Positions 1 to 8,241 are shown, numbered from the stretch's first letter. The stretch: 64,000 bases of DNA from Actinophytocola sp050699935 (GCF_050699935.1 NZ_JBOHGB010000016.1:1-64000); one strand, 5' to 3'. The notes: generated from the sequence alone by a model not told the origin. Numbers and translations are program-made.

Positions 1-446
1 GCGTTGCCGCCCAGGCCGACGAGCGAGTTGGCCGCCGGCAGGTCCTCGTCGCGCACGAGCGCGGGCACCGCGGCACGCGAGGCAGGCAGGAACACCTGCC
101 CGGCGGCCGCCCGCAGGCCGACGAGCACGAGCAGGACCGGCAGCGGCGGCAGGGTCAGCGCGATCGCCACGATGAGTCCACCTTGGACAACCTCGCTCAC
201 GATCATGACGCGGCGTAGGTCGAACCGGTCGGACAGCGCGCCGGCGAGCGGGCTCAGGAGCGAGGGGGCGAAGTCGCCGACGAGCAGCAGCAGGGCGACC
301 GCGAGCGCCTCGCCCGCGGTGCTCGCCGTGTACACCATCAGCGCGACGAGGCTCAGCGCGTCACCGGTCAGCGAGACGACCCGGGCCAGCGCGAGCGCGC
401 GGAAGGCACGGTTCGCGCGCAGCAGGGCAACGGGTCGCGTCGGCAC
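1..446 (-). CDS. MFS transporter, N-terminal part (runs off window)
   Basis: The reverse strand from a GTG at 446 encodes at least 148 residues of a hydrophobic membrane protein. It has the first transmembrane helices of a major facilitator superfamily permease and the inter-helix loop with S-D-R-F-D-L-R-R (residues about 71-78), which corresponds to the family motif GxLaDRxGRR. The gene continues beyond the window edge. The fold resembles drug and siderophore exporters of the MFS_3 group, but the substrate cannot be read from this fragment. No strong Shine-Dalgarno precedes the GTG. It is divergent from the sugar isomerase-like gene at 550. Confidence 0.8.
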   Translation of the reverse strand, partial: MPTRPVALLRANRAFRALALARVVSLTGDALSLVALMVYTASTAGEALAVALLLLVGDFAPSLLSPLAGALSDRFDLRRVMIVSEVVQGGLIVAIALTLPPLPVLLVLVGLRAAAGQVFLPASRAAVPALVRDEDLPAANSLVGLGGN

Positions 447-493
447 GCGCGCACGATAGCCCAACCGTGATCCGGCAGGCTCGACTATAGCAG

Positions 494-505
494 GAAAGCG
501 CTTTC
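494..505. promoter_or_regulatory. LacI-family type operator GAAAGCGCTTTC
   Basis: A perfect 12-bp palindrome lies 44 bp upstream of the sugar isomerase-like start. Its centre CG and flanking A/T-rich arms are typical of LacI/GalR-family operators. A closely related palindrome precedes the cupin gene near 62,988. The regulator that binds here is not known; the LacI protein encoded at 61,916-62,935 is a candidate. Confidence 0.6.
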
Positions 506-549
506 TCCGGTACTTTCCCAAACGGACACCCGAGGAACGGAGGCATCGC

Positions 550-1407
550 ATGGGATCGACGAGACGAAGAGTCCTGCAACTGCTCGGCGTCACGGCGCTC
601 GCCACCTCGGCCGGCGCCGCGCTGCCCGGGCCTGCCGCCGCGGACACCGTCGGGAGCGGCAGGGGGATCCCGGCCGGCGGCATCGGCATGCACCTCTACA
701 CCGTCCGCGACATCCTCGCCGCCGACCCGCTGGGCACGCTGCGTGCGCTCGCCGGGATCGGCTACAAGTGCGTCGGGGTAAGCGCATTCCCTCGCTCGGC
801 TGCCGAGATCCGGGACATGTGCCGCGAGGCCCGGCTGAACCCGGTGATCCTGCACGTCGGGCATGGCGACATCGTCGGCGACTGGGCGGGCAAGGTGGCC
901 GACGCGAAGACGATCGGCGTCCGGTGGCTCGTGCTCTCCTCCTTCCCGGGCGACATGTACACGGTCGAGGGCATGCGGCTGGGCGCGCGGCAGCTCAGTG
1001 ACGCGGGCGCGGCGGCCCGGGAGCTGGGCATGGGCGTGCTGCACCACAACCACGACACCGAGTTCCGCGTGGTCGACGGCCAGGTGCTCTACGAGATCCT
1101 GCTGCGCGAGACCGACCCGCACGCGGTCGGCTTCGAGCTCGACATCGGCTGGGCGCACCGGGCGGGGGCGGACTCGCGGCGGCTGTTCGACGAGAACCCC
1201 AAGCGGTTCCCGGTGCTGCACGTCAAGGACCACGACGGTGCCGGCCACTGGACCGACGTCGGCGCCGGCGTGGTCGACTTCCCGCACATCTTCGAGAAGG
1301 CGGACCGCGGCGGCGTGCGGTACTGGCTCGTGGAGCGCGACGACCAGCCGGCTCCGCTGGACACCGCGCGCAACAGCTTCGCGTACCTGGACGCCGTCCG
1401 TTGGTGA
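550..1407 (+). CDS. Tat-exported sugar phosphate isomerase/epimerase-like TIM-barrel protein
   Basis: 285 residues. The N-terminus has a twin-arginine signal (RRR followed by a hydrophobic stretch ending near residue 31 at an AAA site), so the protein is probably secreted folded. The rest is a xylose isomerase-like TIM barrel of the IolE/AP-endonuclease-2 family. GMHLYTVRD (about 46-54) forms the first strand, HHNHDTEF and FELDIGW carry likely metal ligands, and HVKDHDG is near the C-terminus. Members act on sugars or inositol-type compounds; the exact substrate is unknown. GGAGG lies 6 nt before the ATG. The LacI-type palindrome at 494-505 suggests induction by a sugar. The peptidase gene follows 39 bp downstream. 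Confidence 0.8.
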   Translation: MGSTRRRVLQLLGVTALATSAGAALPGPAAADTVGSGRGIPAGGIGMHLYTVRDILAADPLGTLRALAGIGYKCVGVSAFPRSAAEIRDMCREARLNPVILHVGHGDIVGDWAGKVADAKTIGVRWLVLSSFPGDMYTVEGMRLGARQLSDAGAAARELGMGVLHHNHDTEFRVVDGQVLYEILLRETDPHAVGFELDIGWAHRAGADSRRLFDENPKRFPVLHVKDHDGAGHWTDVGAGVVDFPHIFEKADRGGVRYWLVERDDQPAPLDTARNSFAYLDAVRW

Positions 1408-1446
1408 GGTCTGTACCACGCCCGCCGGGCGGTGTATGCAGAAGTG

Positions 1447-2880
1447 ATGACACAGAATCCCGAGCAATCCAGGTCATCACGGCGAACGTTCCTTGCCGCC
1501 TCGGTGGCGGCCGGCGGTGTGTCAGTCGTCGGGGTCCCGGGCGTCGCGGGCGCTGAGCCCGGCCGCGGCGGCGACTCGGACCGGCCCCCGCTGGCCCAGC
1601 GGCCGAGCAAGGAGCTGTTGCGCGTCCTGCGTGAGATCGACCAGCGGCGGATCGAGGCGACGGTCCGCAAGCTGGTGTCGTTCGGCACCCGCCACACGCT
1701 GTCGTCGCAGGACGACCCGGCACGCGGGATCGGCGCCGCACGCGACTGGATGTTCGCCGAGATGTCCACGTACGCGGCGGACTCCGGTGGCCGGATGACC
1801 GTCGAGCTGCAGTCCTACATCCAGGAACCGGACGGCGAGCGGATCCCCGTGCCCACCAGGATCACCAACGTGGTCGCGACCCTGCGCGGCTCGGTGACGC
1901 CGGACCGGGTGTACGTGATCACCGGGCACTACGACTCGCGGGTCAGCGACGTCATGAACGCCACCGACGACGCGCCCGGTGCCGACGACGACGCGTCGGG
2001 CGTGGCGGTCGTGATGGAGCTGGCGCGCATCATGGCGAAGCACGAGCCCGAAGCGACCATCGTGTTCGCGCCGGTGGCCGGGGAGGAGCAGGGCCTGTAC
2101 GGCTCCGCCCACATGGCTCGGCTGTTCAAGGCGGCCGGCACCGACGTACAGGGCATGTTCACCAACGACATCGTCGGCGCCAGCACCGCCGACGACGGCA
2201 CCCGCGACCCGCGCACGATCCGGCTGTTCGCCGAGGGCGTGCCCACCGCGGAGACCCCGGAGGAGGGGAACATCCGCCGGGCGGTCGGCGGGGAGAACGA
2301 CTCGCCGGCGCGCCAGCTGGCCAGGTTCGTGCGGGAGGTGGCCGACAACGACGCGACCGGCATGCGGGTGCGCGTGATCTACCGGCGCGACCGGTACCTG
2401 CGCGGCGGCGACCACATCTCGTTCCTGGAGCAGGATTATCCCGCGGCCCGGTTCACCGAGCCCAATGAGGACTTCGCGCACCAGCACCAGGACGTCCGGG
2501 TGGAGGACGGCAAGCAGTACGGCGACCTGATCCAGTTCTGCGACTTCGCGTTCATGACACGGGTGGCCAAGGTGAACGCGGCGACACTGTGGTCGCTGGC
2601 CAACGCACCGGGCACGCCGAAGAACGTCGGCATCCTCACCGCGGCCCTCACGAACAGCACGGACCTGGTGTGGGAGCGGGGGCCCGAGCCCGACCTCGCC
2701 GGCTACGAGGTGGTCTGGCGGGAGACGACGGATCCGGAGTGGACACACGCCATTCCGGTCGGCGACGTCACGTCGACGACGATCGACATGTCGAAGGACA
2801 ACGTGTTCTTCGGCGTGCGGGCGGTCGACCGGGCCGGACTGCGCAGCCCGGTCGCCTTCCCGACTCCGCGGTTCTCCTAG
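1447..2880 (+). CDS. Secreted M28-family zinc peptidase with C-terminal FN3-like domain
   Basis: 477 residues from the ATG at 1447; GTG codons at 1432 and 1444 are alternatives. The N-terminus is a Tat signal (RRTFLAAS, then a hydrophobic segment and a VAGA cleavage region). The catalytic domain shows the M28 zinc-binding pattern: GHYDSR, GADDDASGV and GEEQGLYGS, giving the His, bridging Asp and catalytic Glu pair, with a later SFLEQD region. The last 80 or so residues look like a fibronectin type III fold. It probably acts as an extracellular aminopeptidase or carboxypeptidase. It follows the isomerase-like gene closely and ends at a clear hairpin terminator. Confidence 0.85.
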   Translation: MTQNPEQSRSSRRTFLAASVAAGGVSVVGVPGVAGAEPGRGGDSDRPPLAQRPSKELLRVLREIDQRRIEATVRKLVSFGTRHTLSSQDDPARGIGAARDWMFAEMSTYAADSGGRMTVELQSYIQEPDGERIPVPTRITNVVATLRGSVTPDRVYVITGHYDSRVSDVMNATDDAPGADDDASGVAVVMELARIMAKHEPEATIVFAPVAGEEQGLYGSAHMARLFKAAGTDVQGMFTNDIVGASTADDGTRDPRTIRLFAEGVPTAETPEEGNIRRAVGGENDSPARQLARFVREVADNDATGMRVRVIYRRDRYLRGGDHISFLEQDYPAARFTEPNEDFAHQHQDVRVEDGKQYGDLIQFCDFAFMTRVAKVNAATLWSLANAPGTPKNVGILTAALTNSTDLVWERGPEPDLAGYEVVWRETTDPEWTHAIPVGDVTSTTIDMSKDNVFFGVRAVDRAGLRSPVAFPTPRFS

Positions 2881-2893
2881 CGTCTCCTGGAAC

Positions 2894-2916
2894 CACACGA
2901 GCCCTGCTCTCGTGTG
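2894..2916. terminator. Hairpin between convergent peptidase and fxsA genes
   Basis: Perfect 8-bp stem CACACGAG/CTCGTGTG with a 7-nt loop, placed 14 bp after the peptidase stop and before the end of the convergent fxsA gene. There is no long T tract, as is usual in high-GC actinobacteria. It could serve both genes. The string GGGGGACTCGCGGG just beyond it resembles the larger repeat arrays at 38.4, 57.0 and 61.9 kb. Confidence 0.65.
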
Positions 2917-2939
2917 CGGGAGCGGGGGACTCGCGGGAT

Positions 2940-3386
2940 TTAGGGGCGGTCCTCGCGGGTGGAGTCGATCACGATCGGCTCCGGGGGCTCGGGGTGGACC
3001 ACCTCGGAGTCGACCACGAACACCTGCGTCGGCCTGCGCTGTTCGGCGCGGCGCAGCACGCGGCGCCGTACGACGGCCCGGGTCGGCGGGAAGAGCAGGA
3101 GCAGGGCGAGCACGTCGGAGACGAACCCGGGGAAGAGGACCAGGCCCGCGGCGACGCCGACGAGCATGCCGTCGACCATCTGCGGCTGCGGGTCCCGCCG
3201 GTTGCGGACCGCGTCGCCGAAGGCCGCCAGCGTGCGGGTGCCCTGCCGGCGCAGCATCGCCACCCCCACGACGGACACCGCGACCAGCAGCCCCACGGTG
3301 ACCAGCGCACCGATGGCCTGCCCGACCGCGACGATCACCGCGATCTCGGCCAGCATCATGACCAGCAGGAGCACGAACACAGGCAC
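2940..3386 (-). CDS. fxsA: FxsA family membrane protein
   Basis: 148 residues from a GTG with GGGAGG seven bases upstream. Two N-terminal transmembrane helices (about 3-22 and 26-45) and a third around 75-100 flank the conserved cytoplasmic stretch GTRTLAAFGDAVRNRRDPQ. FPGFVSDVLALLLLFPPTR is the FxsA signature. The C-terminal tail is charged and proline-rich. FxsA is an inner-membrane protein known in E. coli to suppress F exclusion of phage T7; its normal job is unclear. It is a single gene, convergent with the M28 peptidase gene. Confidence 0.85.
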   Translation of the reverse strand: MPVFVLLLVMMLAEIAVIVAVGQAIGALVTVGLLVAVSVVGVAMLRRQGTRTLAAFGDAVRNRRDPQPQMVDGMLVGVAAGLVLFPGFVSDVLALLLLFPPTRAVVRRRVLRRAEQRRPTQVFVVDSEVVHPEPPEPIVIDSTREDRP

Positions 3387-3605
3387 GACGGTGCCTCCCT
3401 ATCCCGAGATGACCTCTACCCCCGTCAACGTACGAACCGCCCGGATTGCTCCCGATCACCCATCGCCCGACGCCACGGGCTGCGCGACCAGCGGGGACGG
3501 GCCGGTCGTGGCCTCCGGCCCCGAATCACCAGCCTACCGGCGAGCACCGACGTTCTCGGCCGAAGTCGATCAAGCCGGACACCTCTGGACGACCTGTGGG
3601 CCGAG

Positions 3606-3795
3606 GGTGCGACGCACCGGCACGGCTGCGTCCGCGACGCCGCCGAGCTGTGCGGGACCGGGTGCTCGGCGTCCGGCCGGACGACCGGTGTCTGTCCCGT
3701 GCTGAGCTGGTCTTCGCCCACGGGCTGGGCAGCTCGGCGTTCGTCCCGCTCGCGGGCGGTGCGACGACGATCCTGGAGCGCGCCCGCCCCGCAGC
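3606..3795 (+). pseudogene. Remnant of benzoate-type aryl-CoA ligase
   Basis: Two short pieces in different frames together resemble the middle of benzoate-CoA ligases. One frame gives THRHGCVRDAAELCGTG; a shift near 3659 then gives VLGVRPDDRC, followed by AELVFAHGLGSSAFVPLAGG and ATTIL. The second piece corresponds to the family stretch LFFAYGLGN...FPLxxGATT. No start codon, AMP-binding P-loop or C-terminal domain is left, so this is a decayed fragment. It lies just before a decayed amidohydrolase, which suggests a former aromatic-degradation cluster. The match is from memory of the family, not from a search. Confidence 0.55.
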
Positions 3796-3851
3796 TGATG
3801 GCCTCGCCCATAGAGGAGGCCGGCACGCCCCGGCGACCTGTTCCGGTCCGG

Positions 3852-4235
3852 TCCGTCGGTCCGGCGCCCGCCGCGCTGGACGCGCTGTTCGAGTCGGAGG
3901 GCGTCGACCGTGTGCTGCTGTTCTGCGGCTACAGCCCGCGGGCCGCCGGCATCCAGCCGATCGCGGCGCACGACCCGGTGCGGTTCCGGCTGGTGGTCAA
4001 CGTGAACCCGCACCTGCGCCACCCGCTCGCGTCCGAAGTGGAGCGCCAGCGGTCGCTGGATGCGGTGGGGCTGAAGCTCCACCCGGTGGAGGACTTCCCG
4101 ACACTGGACGTGCTCGTCGCGCACGGCGGCCGCGGCTGGTGGTACCTGGCGGGCCTGCCGGACGGGGTGCTTCGCGCCGTCCTGGGCGGCTACTCCGCGA
4201 AGCTGGGTTTTCGGCATCGGCATCTAGACTCCTGA
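3852..4235 (+). pseudogene. Amidohydrolase-2 family remnant with two internal deletions
   Basis: One open frame reads like an amidohydrolase of the decarboxylase type: VDRVLLFCGYSPRAAGIQPI, NVNPHLRHPLASEVERQ, VGLKLHPVEDFPTLDVLVAH, GGRGWWY, then LAGLPDGVLRAVLGG and AKLGF. Compared with the family, the segment after LKLHPV holding the HTG metal site is missing. The segment between GGRGWWY and the C-terminal helix is also missing. Both losses keep the frame. There is no convincing start codon or ribosome site, and it cannot be active. Intact relatives are about 280-300 residues. Confidence 0.6.
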
Positions 4236-4316
4236 CCACACCGATCACTCGACCAGGCTTCGACGTGTAGTCCTGTGCGCATCGCTCATCTGAGCATTGA
4301 TAGCGTTTCGCGTGCT

Positions 4317-4349
4317 GCGGCCAGGGGAGGTCGATCCCGCCCTGGCCGC
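4317..4349. terminator. Strong hairpin at 3' end of decayed region
   Basis: A perfect 10-bp stem GCGGCCAGGG/CCCTGGCCGC encloses a 13-nt loop. It lies in the gene-free stretch 4236-4500, between the amidohydrolase remnant and the 3' end of the membrane-protein gene read from the other strand. It could terminate either. Nothing else recognisable is present in that stretch. Confidence 0.4.
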
Positions 4350-4500
4350 GTGTGTTCGATGACCAGGTGTTGTCGCCATCGTTGTATCGGGGCGACCGGT
4401 ATCGGCGATGTCATATGAGCAGGCGGCAACCTGAACGAGAGAGCTTGCCAAATGGGTGGCGAAGAAGGCGATTCATAGTCAGCGATGAGTTGGTCCCGGC

Positions 4501-5391
4501 TCAGGGCCGGGACCCACTCAGTTCAAGCCTGATCCCGACTACCTTCCCGGCGGGGACGAGATCGGTGCGCCAGGTGAACACTCTTCTTCCTTCCTGGTCA
4601 TACTCGCCTTCGACTGAAAGATGTACATCGGGTTCCAGGTGGCCGATCGGCTCGTGCACAGCATCAAATTCGCCTGGCAAGACGATTTTGTATGCGACGT
4701 GTCGAATGTCGTGAAGCTTCGAAGCGCTGTAGGTAAAGCTCTCTGCGACGTTGTCCCGCATCAGTGGCCGGCATTTCGCCGGCCAGGTTCGGACGACCTC
4801 GTAGCGAATTTCCTCGCCTTGTTTGATTGGCTCATGAAGATGAAGTATGGCGGTCAGTTTTCGTGCTGAAATCCACGAGGTCGTCACTATCCATCGAGGA
4901 CCTGCACTGTGGTTGACAGTCAAGCTCCTCGCGACGACCTGGACGTTGCTGCGGTACCGTTCTGGCTGATCCCAACGGCTTCCCGCCGGCATGCGGATGA
5001 AGTAGACCCTCTCGCGAATCGCGGTGGCCTTGATCGTGATGACCTCGTTCACGTCACCGTTGGGCTGGATGTATACGACCTGATTCCACGCCTCCACCGA
5101 GACGAGCGGTTTGGAGCTGTTGTCGACGACGAAGTCGCAATATCTTGTCAGGAGCTCTCGGGTCACGCCATAGCGCTGCTGGAGATGGCGGCGGTCTGCG
5201 AGCAGGAGGAGAATTACCAACACTACGAAGACGATGACGACAACAAAGGCGCCTACACGAATGGCCTGATTACCGAAGATTGTTCCGAGTAGACCGGCGA
5301 AGGCCATCAGTCCGACGAGACTCTTGAGGACGGATGCGGGCGTCTCGCGGGAGATGTAGAAATCCAGCCAGGCAATGAAGCTCTTGAACAT
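4501..5391 (-). CDS. Two-helix membrane protein of unknown function, lower GC
   Basis: 296 residues. The start is clear: GGAGGGG stands 7 bases before the ATG. Two closely spaced transmembrane helices (about 23-40 and 46-65) are followed by a cytoplasmic or external domain of about 225 residues with alternating beta-strand character and many aromatic and charged residues (VYIQPNGDVNEVITIKATAI; WIVTTSWISARKLTAIL). I do not recognise the family. GC content is visibly lower than in the neighbours and codon use is mixed (AAG/AAA, TAT and ATA present), which suggests horizontal acquisition. It is alone, with about 260 bp of gene-free sequence on each side. Confidence 0.65.
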   Translation of the reverse strand: MFKSFIAWLDFYISRETPASVLKSLVGLMAFAGLLGTIFGNQAIRVGAFVVVIVFVVLVILLLLADRRHLQQRYGVTRELLTRYCDFVVDNSSKPLVSVEAWNQVVYIQPNGDVNEVITIKATAIRERVYFIRMPAGSRWDQPERYRSNVQVVARSLTVNHSAGPRWIVTTSWISARKLTAILHLHEPIKQGEEIRYEVVRTWPAKCRPLMRDNVAESFTYSASKLHDIRHVAYKIVLPGEFDAVHEPIGHLEPDVHLSVEGEYDQEGRRVFTWRTDLVPAGKVVGIRLELSGSRP

Positions 5392-5649
5392 GGTCTCACC
5401 CCTCCGGCAGACTGACCCGTGAGTTGACTCGCGCGGCGACTACGTCTCAGGGTAGATCGTTCAACAATGTGCCCAACTGGGCCGTTTGAGTGATTCAGAG
5501 CGGGTATGTCTCACTGTCGGCTCCTTTGAGACCGCGCCGTTACGGTGTCGTGGCACGACAGGAGCTTGCCGCTCGCCTCCCGCTGCCGGTGTCGCTTTAG
5601 CTTTAGCTCAAACAGTGCGGCACGAGCCGCGGGCGGCGAGCGGACCGGG

Positions 5650-6558
5650 TCACTTCAAGTAGATCCGCTCCTGTGTGATCGGATAGCCGGCCCGCGCGAA
5701 CGTCGCCGCCATCGGCGTGTTCGTCGTATCGGTCTCCGCGGTCACCTGCCCGGCGCCCTCGGCCACGAGCAGGTGCGTGGCCTCGGCCAGCAGGTCGTAG
5801 GCGTAGCCGTGCCCGCGCTGCCCGGGCACCACGCCGACGATGCCGATCACGGGCCCCTGGTAGTTGCGGCCCGGTGCCGTGAGCCCGGCCAGCTTACCGT
5901 CCACTGTGTACGCGAGGCGCCACCACTCGCGCGGCGATGGCATCCAGCGCAGGAAGTCCAGCTCGTCGCGCGCGGCGGCGTCCGGCCCGCCCTGCTCCAT
6001 GGCGCGCCGCTCGTGCGCGTCCAGCGAGCCGTGCGCGATCCGGCGCAGGACCTCGAAGATCCTGCCGTCGTCCGGCTCCGGCTCGAACCGCAGCCGGCCG
6101 GGACGGTCCGGCAGCCCGTCGGTCGGCGTCCAGGCGTACCGGAGCCGCTCGACGAACCGGCGCATGCCGGCCCGCTCGGCCACTTCGATCCGGCCCTCGC
6201 CGGCCTTGCGGACCGCCGGATCGTCGCGCCAGTGCGGCGGCAGGACCAGACAGTACTCGGCATCGATCCCGGCCGCGCCAAGGATCTCGACGGCGGCGGC
6301 GGACTCGCCGTCGGCGAAGTCCAGCCAGTCCAGCGCGATCGGCTTGTCATCATCCGGGCCGGCCCACCACGCCGCACGGGCCACCACCCGGTCGTCCCGC
6401 AGCGCCACCCATGTCCACTCGGGACGGTACTGGCCCAGCCCGGCCAGCTCGCGGTAGTCGCGGCCGACCGACTGGATGCCGACCAGCGCGGGCTCGACCA
6501 GAGACAGGAACAGATCTTCCTCACCCGCGACGAGCGGGCGTACGACCAGATCGGTCAT
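5650..6558 (-). CDS. GNAT family N-acetyltransferase
   Basis: 302 residues. The C-terminal half holds the acetyl-CoA binding motif A (VVPGQRGHGYAYDLLAEA, about 240-257), followed by the TDTTNTPMAATFARAGY segment typical of GNAT proteins. The N-terminal half looks like a diverged GNAT-like repeat, so this is a tandem GNAT arrangement. The acceptor substrate is unknown. GAAGGA lies 8 bases before the ATG. A 19-codon ORF with its own strong ribosome site ends 27 bp upstream and may be co-transcribed. Confidence 0.8.
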   Translation of the reverse strand: MTDLVVRPLVAGEEDLFLSLVEPALVGIQSVGRDYRELAGLGQYRPEWTWVALRDDRVVARAAWWAGPDDDKPIALDWLDFADGESAAAVEILGAAGIDAEYCLVLPPHWRDDPAVRKAGEGRIEVAERAGMRRFVERLRYAWTPTDGLPDRPGRLRFEPEPDDGRIFEVLRRIAHGSLDAHERRAMEQGGPDAAARDELDFLRWMPSPREWWRLAYTVDGKLAGLTAPGRNYQGPVIGIVGVVPGQRGHGYAYDLLAEATHLLVAEGAGQVTAETDTTNTPMAATFARAGYPITQERIYLK

Positions 6559-6585
6559 CGTGAATTCCTTCGGGTTCGCGCGCTC

Positions 6586-6645
6586 TCAGCTCCGCGCGAA
6601 CGCCCGGGCAGCGGAGTGAGAGCGCATGATCCAATCGGCGAACAT
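6586..6645 (-). CDS. Possible 19-residue leader peptide before GNAT gene
   Basis: A 19-codon ORF (starts MFADWIMRSH, ends FARS) has a near-ideal Shine-Dalgarno, GAGGAGGTGAG, before its ATG. Its stop is 27 bp upstream of the GNAT start, in the same direction. The ribosome site is stronger than that of most genes here, so translation is likely. It could be a regulatory upstream ORF or a small protein. There is no homology I can name and no repeated codon run that would point to amino-acid attenuation. Confidence 0.45.
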   Translation of the reverse strand: MFADWIMRSHSAARAFARS

Positions 6646-6718
6646 CGCGCTCACCTCCTCTCGCTCCTCGGGGCGTGCCGACGACCCAAGCACACGGGCA
6701 GCGCGCCGTCCACCCGAT

Positions 6719-7633
6719 TTAGAGGGGGAGCGCCTCGACGTCGTCCGCGACCGACAGGCCGGGCTCCGGTCCGCCGAGCAGCGTGTACGCGACACCGTCG
6801 ACGACCGCCGCGCCCAGCCCGTGGCGGCTCCTGCGCAGCCCCGGCAGGCTCGACCCGTTGCCGTCCGCGTCGACGCACTCGACCTCGTCGAACGTGCCGC
6901 CGGTGCCCTCGCCACCGGCGACGCAGCCGCCGCGGCCGGGCGCGTGGAATCCGGCGACGCCGCCGCGCGGAGTGGGGACCTCTCCGGCCTTGTGCACATC
7001 GGTACCCGTGACCACGTCGACGTCCGCGAGGTTGGTGTCGAGCCCGGCGGTGCGGCCCGCGAGGAACCACGAGGTCCCGTCGCCGTCGGACGCGGCGGCG
7101 AGGTGCTCGCGCGGTGTGCTGAGCCCGCCGATGCGCTGCCACTGCTCGTCCTGCAGTACGAAGACGTCGCCGGCGAGACCCTGGGGACCGGCGCCGCCGG
7201 CGTAGACCAGGCGGGCGCCGTCCCAGGCCAGCGCGCCGGCCGCACGCGGCTCGGGGAGGGCGGGGCCGCTGGTCCAGGCGTCCTTCTCGATCATCCAGAC
7301 GGTGTCGGACGGCTCGTTGTCGCTCGTGTAGCCGCCGACCACCCACAGCCGCTCGCCGTCCCCGGCGACGGCCGTGTGGTGGCGCGGCTCGGGAAGGTTC
7401 GGGCCGTCCTCCCAGCGGTCGGCGGCGGGGTCGTAGACGGTGACCTCGGCGGAGGCGCCGGACTCCGTCAGCCCGCCGGCGACCCAGATGCGGGCGTCGA
7501 GCACGCCGGCTCCCACCTCGGTCCGCTTCGACGGGGCCGCGGCCTTCTGCTGCCAGCCCTCCGGTGCCGGCTCGGGTTCGCTCGCGCAGGCGGTGGCCGT
7601 GAGGAGGAGCGCGGCCGCGATGAGGTGGCGCAT
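6719..7633 (-). CDS. Kelch-repeat lipoprotein
   Basis: 304 residues. A lipoprotein signal peptide ends in the lipobox LTATAC (Cys at about 17), so the protein is predicted to be anchored on the outer face of the membrane. The mature part has about five kelch-type blades, each with GG doublets and a W or Y strand end: WVAGGLTESG, WVVGGYTSDN, VYAGGAGPQG, FLAGRTAG, CVAGGEGTGG and TLLGGPEPG. Such beta-propellers usually bind proteins or sugars. It is upstream of, and in the same direction as, the leader ORF and GNAT gene, but 73 bp away. Confidence 0.8.
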   Translation of the reverse strand: MRHLIAAALLLTATACASEPEPAPEGWQQKAAAPSKRTEVGAGVLDARIWVAGGLTESGASAEVTVYDPAADRWEDGPNLPEPRHHTAVAGDGERLWVVGGYTSDNEPSDTVWMIEKDAWTSGPALPEPRAAGALAWDGARLVYAGGAGPQGLAGDVFVLQDEQWQRIGGLSTPREHLAAASDGDGTSWFLAGRTAGLDTNLADVDVVTGTDVHKAGEVPTPRGGVAGFHAPGRGGCVAGGEGTGGTFDEVECVDADGNGSSLPGLRRSRHGLGAAVVDGVAYTLLGGPEPGLSVADDVEALPL

Positions 7634-7704
7634 GGCGTCGAGCCTAGGGGTCGCGCGCGCCGGCGGAGCCGATCTTGTCGTACCCCCGTGGCACAGTGCC
7701 TGGT

Positions 7705-7914
7705 ATGCCGAACTTGACCCGACACCAGCCCGCCACGACTCCTGACGACCTGGCGCACCTCTTCGCCGAGCGCGCCAATGCCGGGGACGCGGCGGGGCTG
7801 GTCGCGTTGTACGAACCCGAGGCCGTGCTTGCCTTTCCGAGTGTCGCGTTCGCTCACCGCCAGCGTGACGGCTCGTGGTTATGGGCCATCGACAACCCGA
7901 ACATCACCGGCTGA
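7705..7914 (+). pseudogene. SnoaL/NTF2-like gene with in-frame internal deletion
   Basis: A 69-residue product starting MPNLTRHQPATTP. The first part matches the N-terminal helices of SnoaL-like proteins (AERANAGDAAGLVALYEPEAVLAFP). It jumps directly to the last strand (AHRQRDGSWLWAIDNPN). The middle, about 50 residues of the normal 120-130, is missing without loss of frame. The cone-shaped NTF2 fold could not form, so I treat it as a relic, although it may still be translated. Confidence 0.55.
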
Positions 7915-7959
7915 CCCGGCCGCGTCGCCTGACGCCCGCACGAAATCGGTGGGGGCGAC

Positions 7960-8202
7960 ATGAGCGAGCCGTCGCTCGCGGTCAGGCGCCGCCTGGAACG
8001 ACTCCGCCGACGCCGTGCCGCGATGGCCGCCGCTCGTGCGGCATTCGAGGAGCGGCGCCGATACGGCCTGGCCGCCCGCCATCGGGCCAAACTCGCTCAC
8101 CTGACCCGACGCGAGACCGCACCAGCCGCCGAGACCCTTGACGAGCCCGACAACAACAAGGAGGCGCCCACCACAACCGAATCACACGACGACGCTGCCT
8201 GA
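7960..8202 (+). CDS. Small basic protein of unknown function
   Basis: 80 residues with a G-rich ribosome site (GTGGGGGCGAC) before the ATG. Residues 8-50 are a continuous Arg/Ala-rich helix (RRRLERLRRRRAAMAAARAA...) likely to form a coiled coil or bind nucleic acid. The last 25 residues are acidic and disordered. I do not recognise a family. It is followed immediately by a hairpin that fits a terminator, which supports a real transcription unit. Confidence 0.5.
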   Translation: MSEPSLAVRRRLERLRRRRAAMAAARAAFEERRRYGLAARHRAKLAHLTRRETAPAAETLDEPDNNKEAPTTTESHDDAA

Positions 8203-8241
8203 TCGCCGGTTGCCGCCACCCATGGCGGCGGCCACCGGCGA
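8203..8241. terminator. Large hairpin after small basic protein gene
   Basis: Arms 8203-8220 and 8224-8241 pair with two mismatches over 18 bp (TCGCCGGT...GCCGCC against GGCGGC...ACCGGCGA), leaving a 3-nt CAT loop. It starts directly at the stop codon of the preceding gene. The 280 bp from here to the paaX-like gene show no supportable gene. Confidence 0.5.
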
